From REEB85 sp018971455 (GTDB taxonomy: Bacteria > Pseudomonadota > Alphaproteobacteria > Acetobacterales > Acetobacteraceae), in the NCBI GenBank assembly GCA_028871195.1, contig JAGWNT010000070.1, positions 1-21,344 on the forward strand: a stretch of 21,344 bases of DNA, written 5' to 3'. Shown one piece after another: positions 1 to 7,129 of the stretch. The position numbers and the translations under genes were made by a program. The notes under the pieces were generated by a model, which did not search any database, was not told where the DNA came from, and was given only the letters and a program-made list of their open reading frames with translations. Position 1 is the stretch's first letter. Each line of letters starts with the position of its first letter.

Positions 1-659
1 GTCGATCCGGCGGCGTTGCCGCCCGCGGGCGGCGCGCCGCCGACCAGCCTCCAGAATTCCTGCGTCGAGTTGGTGCGCGGGAAGGGCTGCTCCGGCACCG
101 CCACGCCGAGAAAGGCGCAGAGCGGCGGCCAGCCTTCGACGACATCGAACACCAGCAGGCGCTCCGCCGGAATCGCCTTGCGCACCTGCGCGGTGCGCCG
201 GCGGTAGGCGGCCAGCACGCCGGCACGGTCGGTGAGCGGGCAGCCGAAGGTCTGCGCGACGATGGCGGTCTCCATCGCCTCGAGCATCGCCGCCACATGC
301 GGCGGGCGCGAGCGCGTCCGATGGGTGGCGAGCAGCGTGCCGATGGTGGCCGAGAAGCTGGTCCACCACGCCTCCTCCGGCCGGACGGAATGGATCACCT
401 TGGCGGTGGGATAGGCCATGGCCAGCTCGCGCCAGACATGCGCCCCCGGCCAGTCCACCTGCGCGCGGTACCCGGCGAACACCTCCTCCCACACCACCGG
501 CTCGCCGGCGATGCAGGCCTGCCAGTGCGCCACCTGAGCGGGGTGGGCCATCACCTCTTCCATGTGGTGGCAGGGACCGAAGCCGAGCGTCTCCAGCGCG
601 ATCTTGAGCGACGCCGTACCCGTCCGGCCAAACCCGGACCCGATCACCGCCAGGGACAC
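1..659 (-). CDS. Sulfotransferase family protein (Sulfotransfer_4-like), 3' end cut by window edge
   Basis: About 219 residues are visible and the frame is still open at base 1, so the C-terminus is missing. Residues 7-15 read GSGFGRTGT, the 5'-phosphosulfate-binding loop of PAPS-dependent sulfotransferases. Downstream come KVIHSVRPEEAWW (the 3'-phosphate-binding Ser/Arg region), RLLVFDVVEGWPPLC and PFPRTN, all in the order seen in the small PF17784-type family, whose members are usually only a little longer than 200 residues. The GTG at 659-657 is chosen because AGGAAGGG lies about 9 nt upstream and the protein then begins MSLAVIGSGFGRTGT, as relatives do; GTG codons at 698 and 686 are alternatives. 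The family is predicted to move sulfuryl groups from PAPS, but the acceptor is unknown for most bacterial members. It is probably not part of the tct operon, from which a strong hairpin separates it. Confidence 0.85.
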   Translation of the reverse strand, partial: MSLAVIGSGFGRTGTASLKIALETLGFGPCHHMEEVMAHPAQVAHWQACIAGEPVVWEEVFAGYRAQVDWPGAHVWRELAMAYPTAKVIHSVRPEEAWWTSFSATIGTLLATHRTRSRPPHVAAMLEAMETAIVAQTFGCPLTDRAGVLAAYRRRTAQVRKAIPAERLLVFDVVEGWPPLCAFLGVAVPEQPFPRTNSTQEFWRLVGGAPPAGGNAAGS

Positions 660-710
660 CGCTTGCCGCCCTTCCTGTTGAGCCACCGGGCGGGTCACTC
701 GCCCCCCGGT

Positions 711-742
711 TCACGCCCCGGCGGCGCGCCGCCGGGGCGTGA
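711..742. terminator. Perfect 32-bp GC-rich palindrome, probable terminator of the tct operon
   Basis: Bases 711-742 are identical to their own reverse complement, centred on GGCGCGCC, giving a stem of up to 14 bp around a minimal loop. It lies about 50 nt beyond the tctA stop and about 50 nt before the sulfotransferase start, where a terminator would be expected. No T-run follows on either strand, so it is not a textbook intrinsic terminator, but high-GC genomes often show such hairpins at operon ends. Confidence 0.55.
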
Positions 743-792
743 TGCTGCCCCGCGCGGCGGCGGCGATCAAGCCGTGATGCGCGGCGCCGGCG

Positions 793-2337
793 CTATTCGA
801 TGTCGGTGGCCGCGGCAATCGCCGGCGCCTCGCCGCCCGCCGGCGGTGCCAGGCGCAACCGGCGCACATAGCCCGCCACCTGCACCAGGATCAGCAGCGT
901 GCAGGCGCCGATAACCCAGGCGCTGATCGGGTGACGCAGGAACACCGTCATGTCGCCATGGGCCAGCAGCAGCGCGCGGCGAAAATTCTCCTCCAGCATC
1001 GGGCCGAGCACGAAGCCGAGCACGATCGGCGAGACCGGGAACTCCAGCGACAGGAACACCGCGCCGAGCACGCCGAAGGCAGCCACCTCGCCGACATCGA
1101 ACAGGCTGTTGCGGCCGCTGTAGACGCCGATGCAGATGAACAGGATGGCCGCCGGGTAGAGGAAGCGATAGGGCACCCGCAACAGCTTCACCCACACCCC
1201 GATCATCGGCACGTTCAGGATGACCAGCAGCACGTTGCCGATCCAGAAGCTCGCGATCAGGCCCCAGAAGATATCGGGGTGTTCGGTGATCAGCTGCGGG
1301 CCGGGCTGGATGCCCTTGAGGATCAGCGCCCCGAGGATCAGCGCCATCACCGCGTCGCCCGGAATGCCGAGCGACATGGTGGGGATGAAGTCGATCTGGG
1401 TCTTCGAATGCGAGGCCGCCTCGGGGCTCGCCACCCCTTCGATCGCGCCGTGGCCGAAGCGCTCCGGCTTGCGCGCGATGCGGCGTTCCAGCGCATAGGC
1501 GATGAAGGTGGTGATGGTCGGCCCGGTGCCGGGCATGGCGCCGAACAGCGTGCCCACCAGCGTGCCGCGCAGCATGGCCGGCATGGCCTGGCGGATCTCC
1601 GCCCGGCTCGGCCGCATGTCGCGCATGCGCACGCGGGCATGGCCGACCTGGGCACTCTCCTTGCCGACGCTGACCAGGAAATCGGCCACACCGAACAGCC
1701 CCATGCACAGCGCGCCGAGTTCCACGCCGTCGGACAGCCCGGCCAGCCCGAAGGAGAAGCGCGACGTGCCGCTGTTGACGTCGGTGCCGACCACGCCGCA
1801 GAGCAGGCCGAAGGCGGTCATCGCCACCCCCTTGAGCGGCGAGCCGCGCGCCATCGTGCCGCCGGCCAGCAGGCCGAGCAGCATGATGGCGGAGATTTCG
1901 GTGGGCCCGAACTTGAACGCCACCCGCACCAGCAGGGGCGAGAGGAAGATCATCACGACAATGCCGAAGGAGGCGGCGAAGAACGACGACATCATGGTGA
2001 TGCCGAGCGCCGTGCCGCCCTTGCCCTGCCGCGTCATCGGGTAGCCGTCCAGGCAGGTGACGGCGTGGGGCGGATGGCTCGGCAGGTTGAGCAGGATGGC
2101 GCCGATCGCCCCGCCATATTGCGAGCCGTAGAAGATGCCGGCCAGCATCAGGATCGCCGGCACCGGGGCGATGACGTAGGTGAGCGGCAGCAGGATGGAG
2201 ATCGTCGTCAGCGCCCCCATGCCCGGCAGCACGCCGATGAGGTTGCCGACCAGCACGCCGAAAACCGACCACATCAGATGCGTCGGCTGCAAGGCGACGC
2301 CGAAGCCGAACCAGAGATCGCTCAATGTCTGGTGCAT
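793..2337 (-). CDS. tctA: Tripartite tricarboxylate transporter large permease, TctA family
   Basis: This 514-residue protein is very hydrophobic, with about 10-12 predicted membrane helices, the normal size for TctA. It is the main channel-forming subunit in the inner membrane of tripartite tricarboxylate transporters, which take up carboxylates using an ion gradient and a periplasmic binding protein. Family signatures are visible: GNLIGVLPGMGALTTIS near residues 31-47, GIFYGSQYGGAIGAILLNLP near 67-86, and a second-half repeat with GAMPGTGPTITTFIAY and GIPGDAVMALILGAL. The start lies 3 nt past the tctB stop, so translation is probably coupled. It is the last gene of the operon. The substrate cannot be read from the permease; the neighbouring catabolic enzymes suggest a small organic acid. 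The family call is firm. Confidence 0.95.
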   Translation of the reverse strand: MHQTLSDLWFGFGVALQPTHLMWSVFGVLVGNLIGVLPGMGALTTISILLPLTYVIAPVPAILMLAGIFYGSQYGGAIGAILLNLPSHPPHAVTCLDGYPMTRQGKGGTALGITMMSSFFAASFGIVVMIFLSPLLVRVAFKFGPTEISAIMLLGLLAGGTMARGSPLKGVAMTAFGLLCGVVGTDVNSGTSRFSFGLAGLSDGVELGALCMGLFGVADFLVSVGKESAQVGHARVRMRDMRPSRAEIRQAMPAMLRGTLVGTLFGAMPGTGPTITTFIAYALERRIARKPERFGHGAIEGVASPEAASHSKTQIDFIPTMSLGIPGDAVMALILGALILKGIQPGPQLITEHPDIFWGLIASFWIGNVLLVILNVPMIGVWVKLLRVPYRFLYPAAILFICIGVYSGRNSLFDVGEVAAFGVLGAVFLSLEFPVSPIVLGFVLGPMLEENFRRALLLAHGDMTVFLRHPISAWVIGACTLLILVQVAGYVRRLRLAPPAGGEAPAIAAATDIE

Positions 2338-2340
2338 GGC

Positions 2341-2808
2341 CTAGCCCCAGGCGAACAGCGGCAGCTGCAATTGCAGCGCCCAGCCGAAGAGCACCGTGGC
2401 CAGCACCGTCATCGCGCCGGCGAGCAGTGCCGCCGATCCCACGGAGTTGTTGCGGTCGCCCATGGCGGTGATGAACACCGAGACCAGCGTGGCCGGCACC
2501 AGGCCGCCATAGGTCCCGAGCACGACGAAGGCGCCAATGCCGGCGAGGATGCACAGCCAGCCGCGCCAGGCCGGCTGGCCGTACCGCACCTCCGCCACCG
2601 CCTGGCTCCGCCGCGGCGCGGCGGCGCGCGGGGCGAAGCCGATGCCGGCGCCGGTCGCGATCAGCAGGATGCCGAGCACGACGGGGAAATATCCCGCCCC
2701 CATGCGCGTCAGCGTGCCGATGCGATAGCCGAAACCGATATAGGACACCGCCAGCCCGAGCCCGATCAGCAGGGCGGCGCCGATATGGTCCTTGTCCATC
2801 CTGCTCAT
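2341..2808 (-). CDS. tctB: Tripartite tricarboxylate transporter small permease, TctB family
   Basis: This 155-residue membrane protein has about four predicted helices, the usual form of TctB, the small inner-membrane subunit that pairs with TctA. The N-terminus MSRMDKDHIGAALLIGLGLA, followed by a motif ending GAGYFPVVLGILLI, is typical of the family (a phase of G-x-G-(Y/F)-FP before the second helix). A strong GGAGGCG site lies immediately upstream of the ATG at 2808 and fixes the start. It lies 37 nt downstream of the carboxymuconolactone decarboxylase-like gene and 3 nt upstream of tctA, within one minus-strand operon. TctB sequences diverge widely, so the assignment also rests on position next to tctA. 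Confidence 0.92.
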   Translation of the reverse strand: MSRMDKDHIGAALLIGLGLAVSYIGFGYRIGTLTRMGAGYFPVVLGILLIATGAGIGFAPRAAAPRRSQAVAEVRYGQPAWRGWLCILAGIGAFVVLGTYGGLVPATLVSVFITAMGDRNNSVGSAALLAGAMTVLATVLFGWALQLQLPLFAWG

Positions 2809-2845
2809 CGTCGCCTCCGTCGGGCCACCCGGCAGTGCCGGCGCC

Positions 2846-3376
2846 TCAATGTTCGATGCCGAGTGCCACCAGCAGCCGCGAGACCATGTTGTAGGCGGCG
2901 ATTATCGCCACCAGCTCGACCACGCCGCGCGCATCGAACCGCGCCTGCACGTCGCGCATCAGCGCCTCCGGCACGACGATGTCGCGCGTCATCGCATCGG
3001 TCAGCGCGAGCACGAGCCGCTCGGCGGGCGTGAAGATGTCCGCCGGCGCCGCGTCGCGCAGGGCGGCGATCTTCGCGTCATCCAGCCCGGCGCGGCTCGC
3101 ATGGGGCAGATGGGCGTCGAACTCGAAGGCCGCGCCGTTCAGCACGGCGACGCGCAGGATCGCAAGTTCGCGCAGCGCCGCCGGCACGGCGGTCTCGTTG
3201 CGTACCGCGGTGAGCATCCGCTCCCACCCCGCCGCGATCGGGGCGCTGTTCAGCAGCGCCTGATACAGCGGCGAGATGCGGCCGCGTTCGGCGAGGATGC
3301 GGGCCTCGATCCCGGCAAGGGCCGGGTCGCTGCCCGGCGCCACCAGCGGGACGCGCGCGCGGGCGGGGCCGGTCAC
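2846..3376 (-). CDS. Carboxymuconolactone decarboxylase (CMD) family protein
   Basis: The protein has 176 residues when started at the GTG at 3376-3374, which overlaps the stop of the Bug gene as GTGA, a classic coupled junction. An extra 13 upstream codons are open but lie inside the Bug gene. The core ALRELAILRVAVLNGA, followed by EFDAHLPHASRAGL, is the CMD-fold signature with conserved Arg69-Glu70, Glu85 and His89. The CxxC pair of AhpD-type peroxidases is absent, so it belongs with the non-redox members. Classical gamma-CMD decarboxylates 4-carboxymuconolactone in protocatechuate breakdown, but most family members of this length have no assigned substrate. Its place among a LigI-like hydrolase, a dehydrogenase and a carboxylate transporter supports a catabolic role on a lactone or keto acid. 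Confidence 0.85.
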   Translation of the reverse strand: MTGPARARVPLVAPGSDPALAGIEARILAERGRISPLYQALLNSAPIAAGWERMLTAVRNETAVPAALRELAILRVAVLNGAAFEFDAHLPHASRAGLDDAKIAALRDAAPADIFTPAERLVLALTDAMTRDIVVPEALMRDVQARFDARGVVELVAIIAAYNMVSRLLVALGIEH

Positions 3377-4326
3377 TGGATCCGGATATGCTTGGCCTTG
3401 ATCAGCCGGCCCCATTTCGCCGTGTCGGCGGCGAGCAGGGCCGCCAGCTCGGCGGGCGTGGACGGTGCCGGATCAGACCCCAAGGCCTGCAGCTTGTCGT
3501 GCAGCGCCGGCGTGTTCAGCGCCTTGGTCACCGCGAGGTTCAGGCTGGCGACCTTGGCCGCCGGCGTCTTGGCGGGCGCGAACAGGCCGTACCAGTTGTT
3601 GGTGTCCACCCCTTGAATGCCCTGCTCCGCGAGCGTCTTGACGCCCGGCAGCACCGGCGAGCGGGTGGGGGCGGCAACGCCGAGCGCGCGCAGCTTGCCG
3701 CCGTGGATCAGGCCGACCAGCCCGGCGATGTCGCCGAACATGCCGGAGATCTGCCCGCCGAGCAGATCGGTGTTGGCCGGCGCCGCACCCTTGTAGGGCA
3801 CGTGCAGCAGCCGCGCGCCGGTCGCTTCGGCCAGCTGCTCGATGGCCAGATGCGGCACGCTGCCGACGCCGGTGGAGCCCATCGGCGTCGGCTCCTTGGC
3901 CACCTTGCTGGCGGCGACGAAGGCGGCGGCGTCCTTGGCCGGGTTGGCGTCGTTGGTGACCAGCACCTCGACATTGTTGACCACGCGCCCGACCGGCGTG
4001 AAGTCGCGCGCCATGTTGTAGGCGAGGTGCGGGTAGAGCGACGGGTTGATGGCGACCGCGCCGACGCTGCTGAGCCAAAGCGTGGTGCCGTCGGGCTTGG
4101 ATTGCGCGACTTCCTGTGCCGCGATCGCGCCGTTGGCGCCGGGCTTGTTGACCACCAGCACGGTGCCGCCGAGTTCGTGGCTGAGCTGTTCGGCGAGCGC
4201 GCGCGCCACCGTGTCCACCGGCCCGCCCGGGGGGAAGGAGACCACCAGGCGGGTCACGCCCTCCTGCGCCAGCGCCGCCTGGGACAGCATCATGGCACAG
4301 GCAACCAACAGTGACCGACGCATCAT
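3373..4326 (-). CDS. Bug/TctC family periplasmic solute-binding protein
   Basis: This 317-residue protein is the normal length for Bug receptors, which capture carboxylates and related small acids in the periplasm and deliver them to TctAB. A signal peptide is evident (MMRRSLLVACAMMLSQAALA, cleavage likely after Ala20). The mature protein starts with VVSFPPGGPVDTVARALAEQL, with the Bug loop PPGGPxD that contacts the ligand carboxylate, and continues with VVNKPGANG, GSTGVGSVPHLA and HVPYKGAAPAN, all family hallmarks. The ATG at 4326-4324 is chosen because GGAAGGAA lies 8 nt upstream; a second ATG follows at once, and a longer upstream frame lacks a signal-peptide-like start. It lies between SDR and CMD genes. 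The ligand is unknown. Confidence 0.93.
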   Translation of the reverse strand: MMRRSLLVACAMMLSQAALAQEGVTRLVVSFPPGGPVDTVARALAEQLSHELGGTVLVVNKPGANGAIAAQEVAQSKPDGTTLWLSSVGAVAINPSLYPHLAYNMARDFTPVGRVVNNVEVLVTNDANPAKDAAAFVAASKVAKEPTPMGSTGVGSVPHLAIEQLAEATGARLLHVPYKGAAPANTDLLGGQISGMFGDIAGLVGLIHGGKLRALGVAAPTRSPVLPGVKTLAEQGIQGVDTNNWYGLFAPAKTPAAKVASLNLAVTKALNTPALHDKLQALGSDPAPSTPAELAALLAADTAKWGRLIKAKHIRIQ

Positions 4327-4408
4327 GATCGTTCTTCCTTCCCGTTCGTTCTGCTCGCCGGCTTCAGCCGGGTCGTGACTTGGTGTCAACGTGTAGCCAG
4401 TCGCCCGC
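4327..4408 (-). promoter_or_regulatory. 82-bp gap between SDR and Bug genes with a possible internal promoter and a small hairpin
   Basis: On the minus strand a perfect TTGACA (4389-4384) is followed after 17 nt by TGAAGC (4366-4361), a weak -10. A small hairpin with CCGGC/GCCGG arms at 4358-4371 overlaps it. This is the only sizeable gap in the operon, so an internal start or processing site that raises binding-protein expression is possible. The -10 match is poor and confidence is low. Confidence 0.22.
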
Positions 4409-5209
4409 TCAGTCGCAACGCGCCGTCATGCCGCCATCGACGACGAGCTCGGTGCCGGTGATGAAGCGCGCCTCGTCGCTCGCCAGGAACAGCGCGGCGC
4501 TCGCGGTGTCGCGCCCGTCGCCCATGAAGCCGAGCGGGATGCGCTTCTGCCGTGCCGCCAGCAGCGCCTCGACATCGCCGCCGGCACGCTGGCCGGCCAG
4601 GCGGCTCTCCACCATCGGCGTGTGCAACTGTCCCGGCACCACGGTGTTCACCCGCACCCCGTGGCCGGCATGCTGCACGGCGACGACGCGCGAGAGCTGG
4701 ATCACGCCGGCCTTGGTCGCCGCGTAGGCAACCTGGGCGCTGCCGGTCCAGCGCAGCGCCGAGGTGGAGGCGACGTTGACGATGGCGCCGGAGCGCCGGG
4801 CCAGCATGGTCGGCAGGACGTGCTTGCAGGTCAGGAACACGCTCTTGAGGTTGAAATCCACCTGCGCGTCCCAGACATCCTCGCTCATCTCGACCGGGCC
4901 GCCGGCGGCCGAACCGCCGACATTGTTGATCAGCACGTCGATGGTGCCGAAGCGTTCGACGCAGCCCGCCGCCATCGCCGCGACGCTGTCGCCGATCGTC
5001 ACGTCGCAGAGCCAGGGCGTGATGGCCTCGCGCGCGGCGCCGGCATCGCGCAGCGTTTCCTCGAGCCGGGCGGGATCGCGATCTACCGCCAGTACCTGCG
5101 CGCCCTCCTCGGCGAGGCGGATGGCGGTGGCGCGGCCATTGCCCCAACCCGGGCCGACGCAGCCGGCGCCGGTGACGATCGCCACCTTGCCGGCGAAGCG
5201 GCGCATCAT
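4409..5209 (-). CDS. Short-chain dehydrogenase/reductase (SDR), NAD(H)-preferring
   Basis: A 266-residue classical SDR, cytoplasmic. The cofactor loop is VTGAG (residues 12-16) with an expanded GPGWGNGRATA segment found in one SDR subfamily. Asp43 at the end of beta-2 (AVDRD) favours NAD over NADP. INNVGG (94-99), Asn120, Ser148, Tyr162 and Lys166 (YAATK) form the expected Asn-Ser-Tyr-Lys catalytic set, and the C-terminus carries TELVVDGGMTA. The start codon overlaps the stop of the upstream amidohydrolase (ATGA), so the two are translationally coupled. Within the operon it probably oxidises a hydroxyl group or reduces a keto group of the imported compound or a breakdown product. The substrate cannot be inferred from sequence. 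A second ATG directly follows the first. Confidence 0.92.
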   Translation of the reverse strand: MMRRFAGKVAIVTGAGCVGPGWGNGRATAIRLAEEGAQVLAVDRDPARLEETLRDAGAAREAITPWLCDVTIGDSVAAMAAGCVERFGTIDVLINNVGGSAAGGPVEMSEDVWDAQVDFNLKSVFLTCKHVLPTMLARRSGAIVNVASTSALRWTGSAQVAYAATKAGVIQLSRVVAVQHAGHGVRVNTVVPGQLHTPMVESRLAGQRAGGDVEALLAARQKRIPLGFMGDGRDTASAALFLASDEARFITGTELVVDGGMTARCD

Positions 5210-6045
5210 GCCGCCTCGGCGAAGCGATAGAGCCGGTGCGGATTATCCACCAGCAGGCGGCGGCGCGCCGCCGCGTCGGGCGCGATCTGCCCGATCAGTT
5301 CCACCAGTGCCGCATCGTCCGGCGGCGGGCCGTCATGGTTGGGATGCGGCCAGTCATTGCCCCACACCACCCGGTCCGGGTAGCGGGCCACGAGGGTCTG
5401 CGCGAAGGGCACCGCGTCCGCATAGGGTGGCCCCTGGCGGGAGATGCGGTCGGCGCCGCTGACCTTCACCCAGAACCGCGCATTCTCCATCAGCCGCAGC
5501 AGCGCCTGAAAATACACATCCCCCATGCCGAGTGCCGCATCGACGCGACCGATATGGTCGATCACCACCGGCACGGGCGCATGCGCGAGGTCCGGCCCGA
5601 GCTCGACCAGCAGGCGCGGATCGCCGTGGATCTGCAAGTGCCAGCCGAGATCGGCGAAGCGGGCGGCGAGCGCCAGCACCTCGGCCGCCGGCACGGCATG
5701 GCCGAGATGGCCCATGTAGTTGAACCGCACGCCGCGGAAGCCCGCCGCGTCCAGCCGGCGCAGCTCGGCATCCGCCACGTCGGTGCACAACAGCGCGATG
5801 CCGCGATAGCGCCCCGCGCGGCCGCGCAGCGCATCCTCGGTCGCGCGATTGTCCTGGCCGTGACAGGAGGATTGCACAACCACGCAGCGCCCCAGGCCGA
5901 GGCGGTCGTTCAGCGCGTAGAGCTTCTCCTTCGGCGCATCCTCCGGCGGGATGAAGGGGGCGTCCGCGGCATAGGGAAAACGCACGCGCGGGCCGAAGAC
6001 ATGGCAATGCGCATTGCAGGATTCGGGGTCGAGGGCGAGCGGCAT
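5206..6045 (-). CDS. Amidohydrolase family protein, 2-pyrone-4,6-dicarboxylate hydrolase (LigI)-like
   Basis: A 279-residue TIM-barrel amidohydrolase of the COG3618/PF04909 group, first gene of the operon. NAHCHVFGP places His13 and His15 at strand 1; later come VRFNYMGHLG, HLQIHGD, VIDHIGR (His164), KVSGADR (Ser197/Arg200) and VVWGNDWPHPN with the catalytic Asp231. This pattern and spacing match LigI, a hydrolase that opens the lactone 2-pyrone-4,6-dicarboxylate without needing a metal and uses Arg residues to hold the carboxylates. Many relatives act on other lactones, so the exact substrate is open. No clear ribosome site precedes the ATG at 6045; a candidate promoter ends only a few bases upstream, so the mRNA may have almost no leader. 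Homology is firm, substrate is inference. Confidence 0.87.
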   Translation of the reverse strand: MPLALDPESCNAHCHVFGPRVRFPYAADAPFIPPEDAPKEKLYALNDRLGLGRCVVVQSSCHGQDNRATEDALRGRAGRYRGIALLCTDVADAELRRLDAAGFRGVRFNYMGHLGHAVPAAEVLALAARFADLGWHLQIHGDPRLLVELGPDLAHAPVPVVIDHIGRVDAALGMGDVYFQALLRLMENARFWVKVSGADRISRQGPPYADAVPFAQTLVARYPDRVVWGNDWPHPNHDGPPPDDAALVELIGQIAPDAAARRRLLVDNPHRLYRFAEAA

Positions 6046-6051
6046 CGGGCC

Positions 6052-6080
6052 AGTCTGGGCATTCGGCCGCTTTTCAGCAA
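6052..6080 (-). promoter_or_regulatory. Candidate promoter of the amidohydrolase-tctA operon
   Basis: On the minus strand TTGCTG (6080-6075) and CAGACT (6057-6052) are separated by exactly 17 nt. The -10 is weak, as expected for an activator-dependent promoter. The dyad at 6093-6111 would be centred about 57 bp upstream of a start site near the ATG at 6045, a common location for a LysR-type activator recognition site. Confidence 0.35.
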
Positions 6081-6092
6081 GCGCATAGGATC

Positions 6093-6111
6093 GATATCAG
6101 TTATTGAGATC
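6093..6111. promoter_or_regulatory. LysR-type (LTTR) dyad operator candidate
   Basis: GATATCA and TGAGATC (6 of 7 positions complementary) flank the 5-bp spacer GTTAT, and the dyad contains the T-N11-A pattern of LTTR boxes. It sits in an AT-rich island of an otherwise very GC-rich sequence, between the divergent amidohydrolase operon and a LysR start codon at 6116. It therefore has the usual position for both activation of the operon and autorepression of the regulator. Confidence 0.45.
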
Positions 6112-6115
6112 CTCG

Positions 6116-6237
6116 ATGGACCTCACGCAGCGGGAATACCTCCTGGCCGTGGCCGACGCCGGCCGCTTCAGCCGCGCCGAGCGCGCGAGTCGGCGGCCTT
6201 GCTGCGGGATCTCGATTTCCGCGCCCCGCCGGGCTGA
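6116..6237 (+). pseudogene. Remnant of a LysR-family regulator gene (N-terminus only)
   Basis: The ATG at 6116 begins MDLTQREYLLAVADAGRFSRA, which matches the start of the LysR DNA-binding domain (usually MDLRQLxYFxAVAExGSFxRAAxxL). The similarity ends after about 21 codons, where the helix-turn-helix should continue. In another frame, 6184-6237 reads RESAALLRDLDF and then stops, which could be the C-terminal end of the same gene. If so, about 800 bp were deleted, leaving a frameshifted junction. A complete LTTR needs about 900 bp and there are only 180 bp before the next gene. The divergent location next to a Bug/tct operon is the usual home of such a regulator. The N-terminal match is short, so this is a reasoned call and not proof. 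Confidence 0.45.
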
Positions 6238-6282
6238 TGGCCGCAGGCGGCCCGCGCATCCGCGCGGTCGGGATTTTCGCGC

Positions 6283-6288
6283 TATCCT
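6283..6288 (+). promoter_or_regulatory. Candidate -10 element for a leaderless transcript (methyltransferase gene)
   Basis: TATCCT ends exactly 7 nt before the GTG start at 6296, so transcription would begin on or next to the start codon. No Shine-Dalgarno sequence precedes the GTG. The same 7-nt arrangement is seen before lysA. No convincing -35 was found. Confidence 0.35.
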
Positions 6289-6295
6289 GTGCGGC

Positions 6296-6904
6296 GTGTG
6301 GATCGTCCCGGCCTTCCTCTATGCCCTGCTCTGGCTCGGCTTCGGCGCCGGGCACAGCCTGCTGGCGGCGGCGCGCGGCCGTGCCTGGCTCGCCGCACGG
6401 GCCGGTGCGGCCGACCGGCTGGCCTTCAACCTGATCGCGCTCGCTCATCTCGCCCTGGTTCTGGCGATCGGCTGGCTGCTGTTGCGGCCGCTGCCCGGCT
6501 TCGCCCTGCCGGCGGCGATGCGTCTCGCACTGGCGCTGCTTGCCGTCGCCGGGCTCGTCATCCTCGCGCGGGCCGGGCGTGGCTACGACCTGGCCCGCTT
6601 CGCCGGCCTCGCCCAGCTGCATCGGCACGCCGCCGAGGCCGCCCTGCCGCCCGAGCACCTGGCCACGGGCGGCATGAACGCACACGTGCGCCATCCGCTC
6701 TATCTCGGCCTGCTGCTGGTGCTGTGGGGCACCGCGACGACACCCTTCGCGCTGGCGACGGCGAGTTGCGCCACGCTCTACATTCTGGTCGGCATCCATT
6801 TCGAGGAGCGCAAACTCGCGCGGCTCTACGGCGAGGCCTATGCCGCCTATCGCCGGCGCGTGCCGATGCTGCTGCCGCGCCCCGCGCTGCCGCGGCGCGG
6901 CTGA
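6296..6904 (+). CDS. NnrU/isoprenylcysteine methyltransferase (ICMT)-like membrane protein
   Basis: A 202-residue inner-membrane protein with about five predicted helices. The C-terminal half carries NAHVRHPLYLGLLLVLWG, followed by FEERKLARLYGEAYAAYRRRVP. This RHPLY-G ... EE-L---G--Y--Y---VP pattern is the SAM-binding signature of the ICMT/PEMT/NnrU fold, so S-adenosylmethionine-dependent methyl transfer is plausible. The methanethiol methyltransferase MddA belongs to this broad group, but nothing here identifies the acceptor. The GTG at 6296 is preferred: the open frame extends upstream into the LysR remnant, but the hydrophobic protein starts at VWIVPAFLYALLWLGFGAG. Its stop is 4 bp from that of the convergent small membrane protein. 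Confidence 0.75.
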   Translation: MWIVPAFLYALLWLGFGAGHSLLAAARGRAWLAARAGAADRLAFNLIALAHLALVLAIGWLLLRPLPGFALPAAMRLALALLAVAGLVILARAGRGYDLARFAGLAQLHRHAAEAALPPEHLATGGMNAHVRHPLYLGLLLVLWGTATTPFALATASCATLYILVGIHFEERKLARLYGEAYAAYRRRVPMLLPRPALPRRG

Positions 6905-6908
6905 GCCC

Positions 6909-7106
6909 TCACAGCCGCCGCGACAGCAGCACGAGCACGAGCCCGGCCAGCGCGGTCACCGCGCCGCGGGTGATCCAGGGCGGCTGGTTGATCATGAAGC
7001 TCTCGGCCGGGTAGGGAAATATCCCGCTGCCCTGGCCCATCCAAACAAGGCCCGCGAGCATGGCGAGCAGGCCAACGACCAGGAGTACGAGACGAAGAAC
7101 GCGCAT
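6909..7106 (-). CDS. Small two-helix membrane protein of unknown function
   Basis: A 65-residue protein with helices at about residues 3-23 and 46-62, joined by a loop reading GSGIFPYPAESFMINQPPW. Similar short proteins with the pattern helix, SFMIN-P-W, helix are frequent in Alphaproteobacteria and annotated only as hypothetical. A GAGG site about 9 nt upstream of the ATG at 7106 and a plausible promoter at 7130-7157 support expression. It is convergent with the methyltransferase gene with only 4 bp between the stops, and divergent from the acyl-CoA dehydrogenase-like gene. Function is not known and the context gives no clear clue. Confidence 0.7.
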   Translation of the reverse strand: MRVLRLVLLVVGLLAMLAGLVWMGQGSGIFPYPAESFMINQPPWITRGAVTALAGLVLVLLSRRL

Positions 7107-7129
7107 CGCGATGCCCTCATTGTGTTCCC

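Noticed and set aside
931..3033. A 700-codon plus-strand open frame opposite tctA and tctB
   Set aside because: His/Gln/Arg/Asp-rich antisense translation without motifs; the minus strand encodes clear TctA and TctB proteins.
2846..3376. AhpD-type alkylhydroperoxidase
   Set aside because: The CxxC motif needed for peroxidase activity is absent.
6104..6295. N-terminal extension of the methyltransferase into the LysR remnant as a fusion protein
   Set aside because: The extension is Arg-rich and unlike any domain after the LysR-like 21 residues. The GTG at 6296 has its own -10 and starts at the expected first membrane helix.
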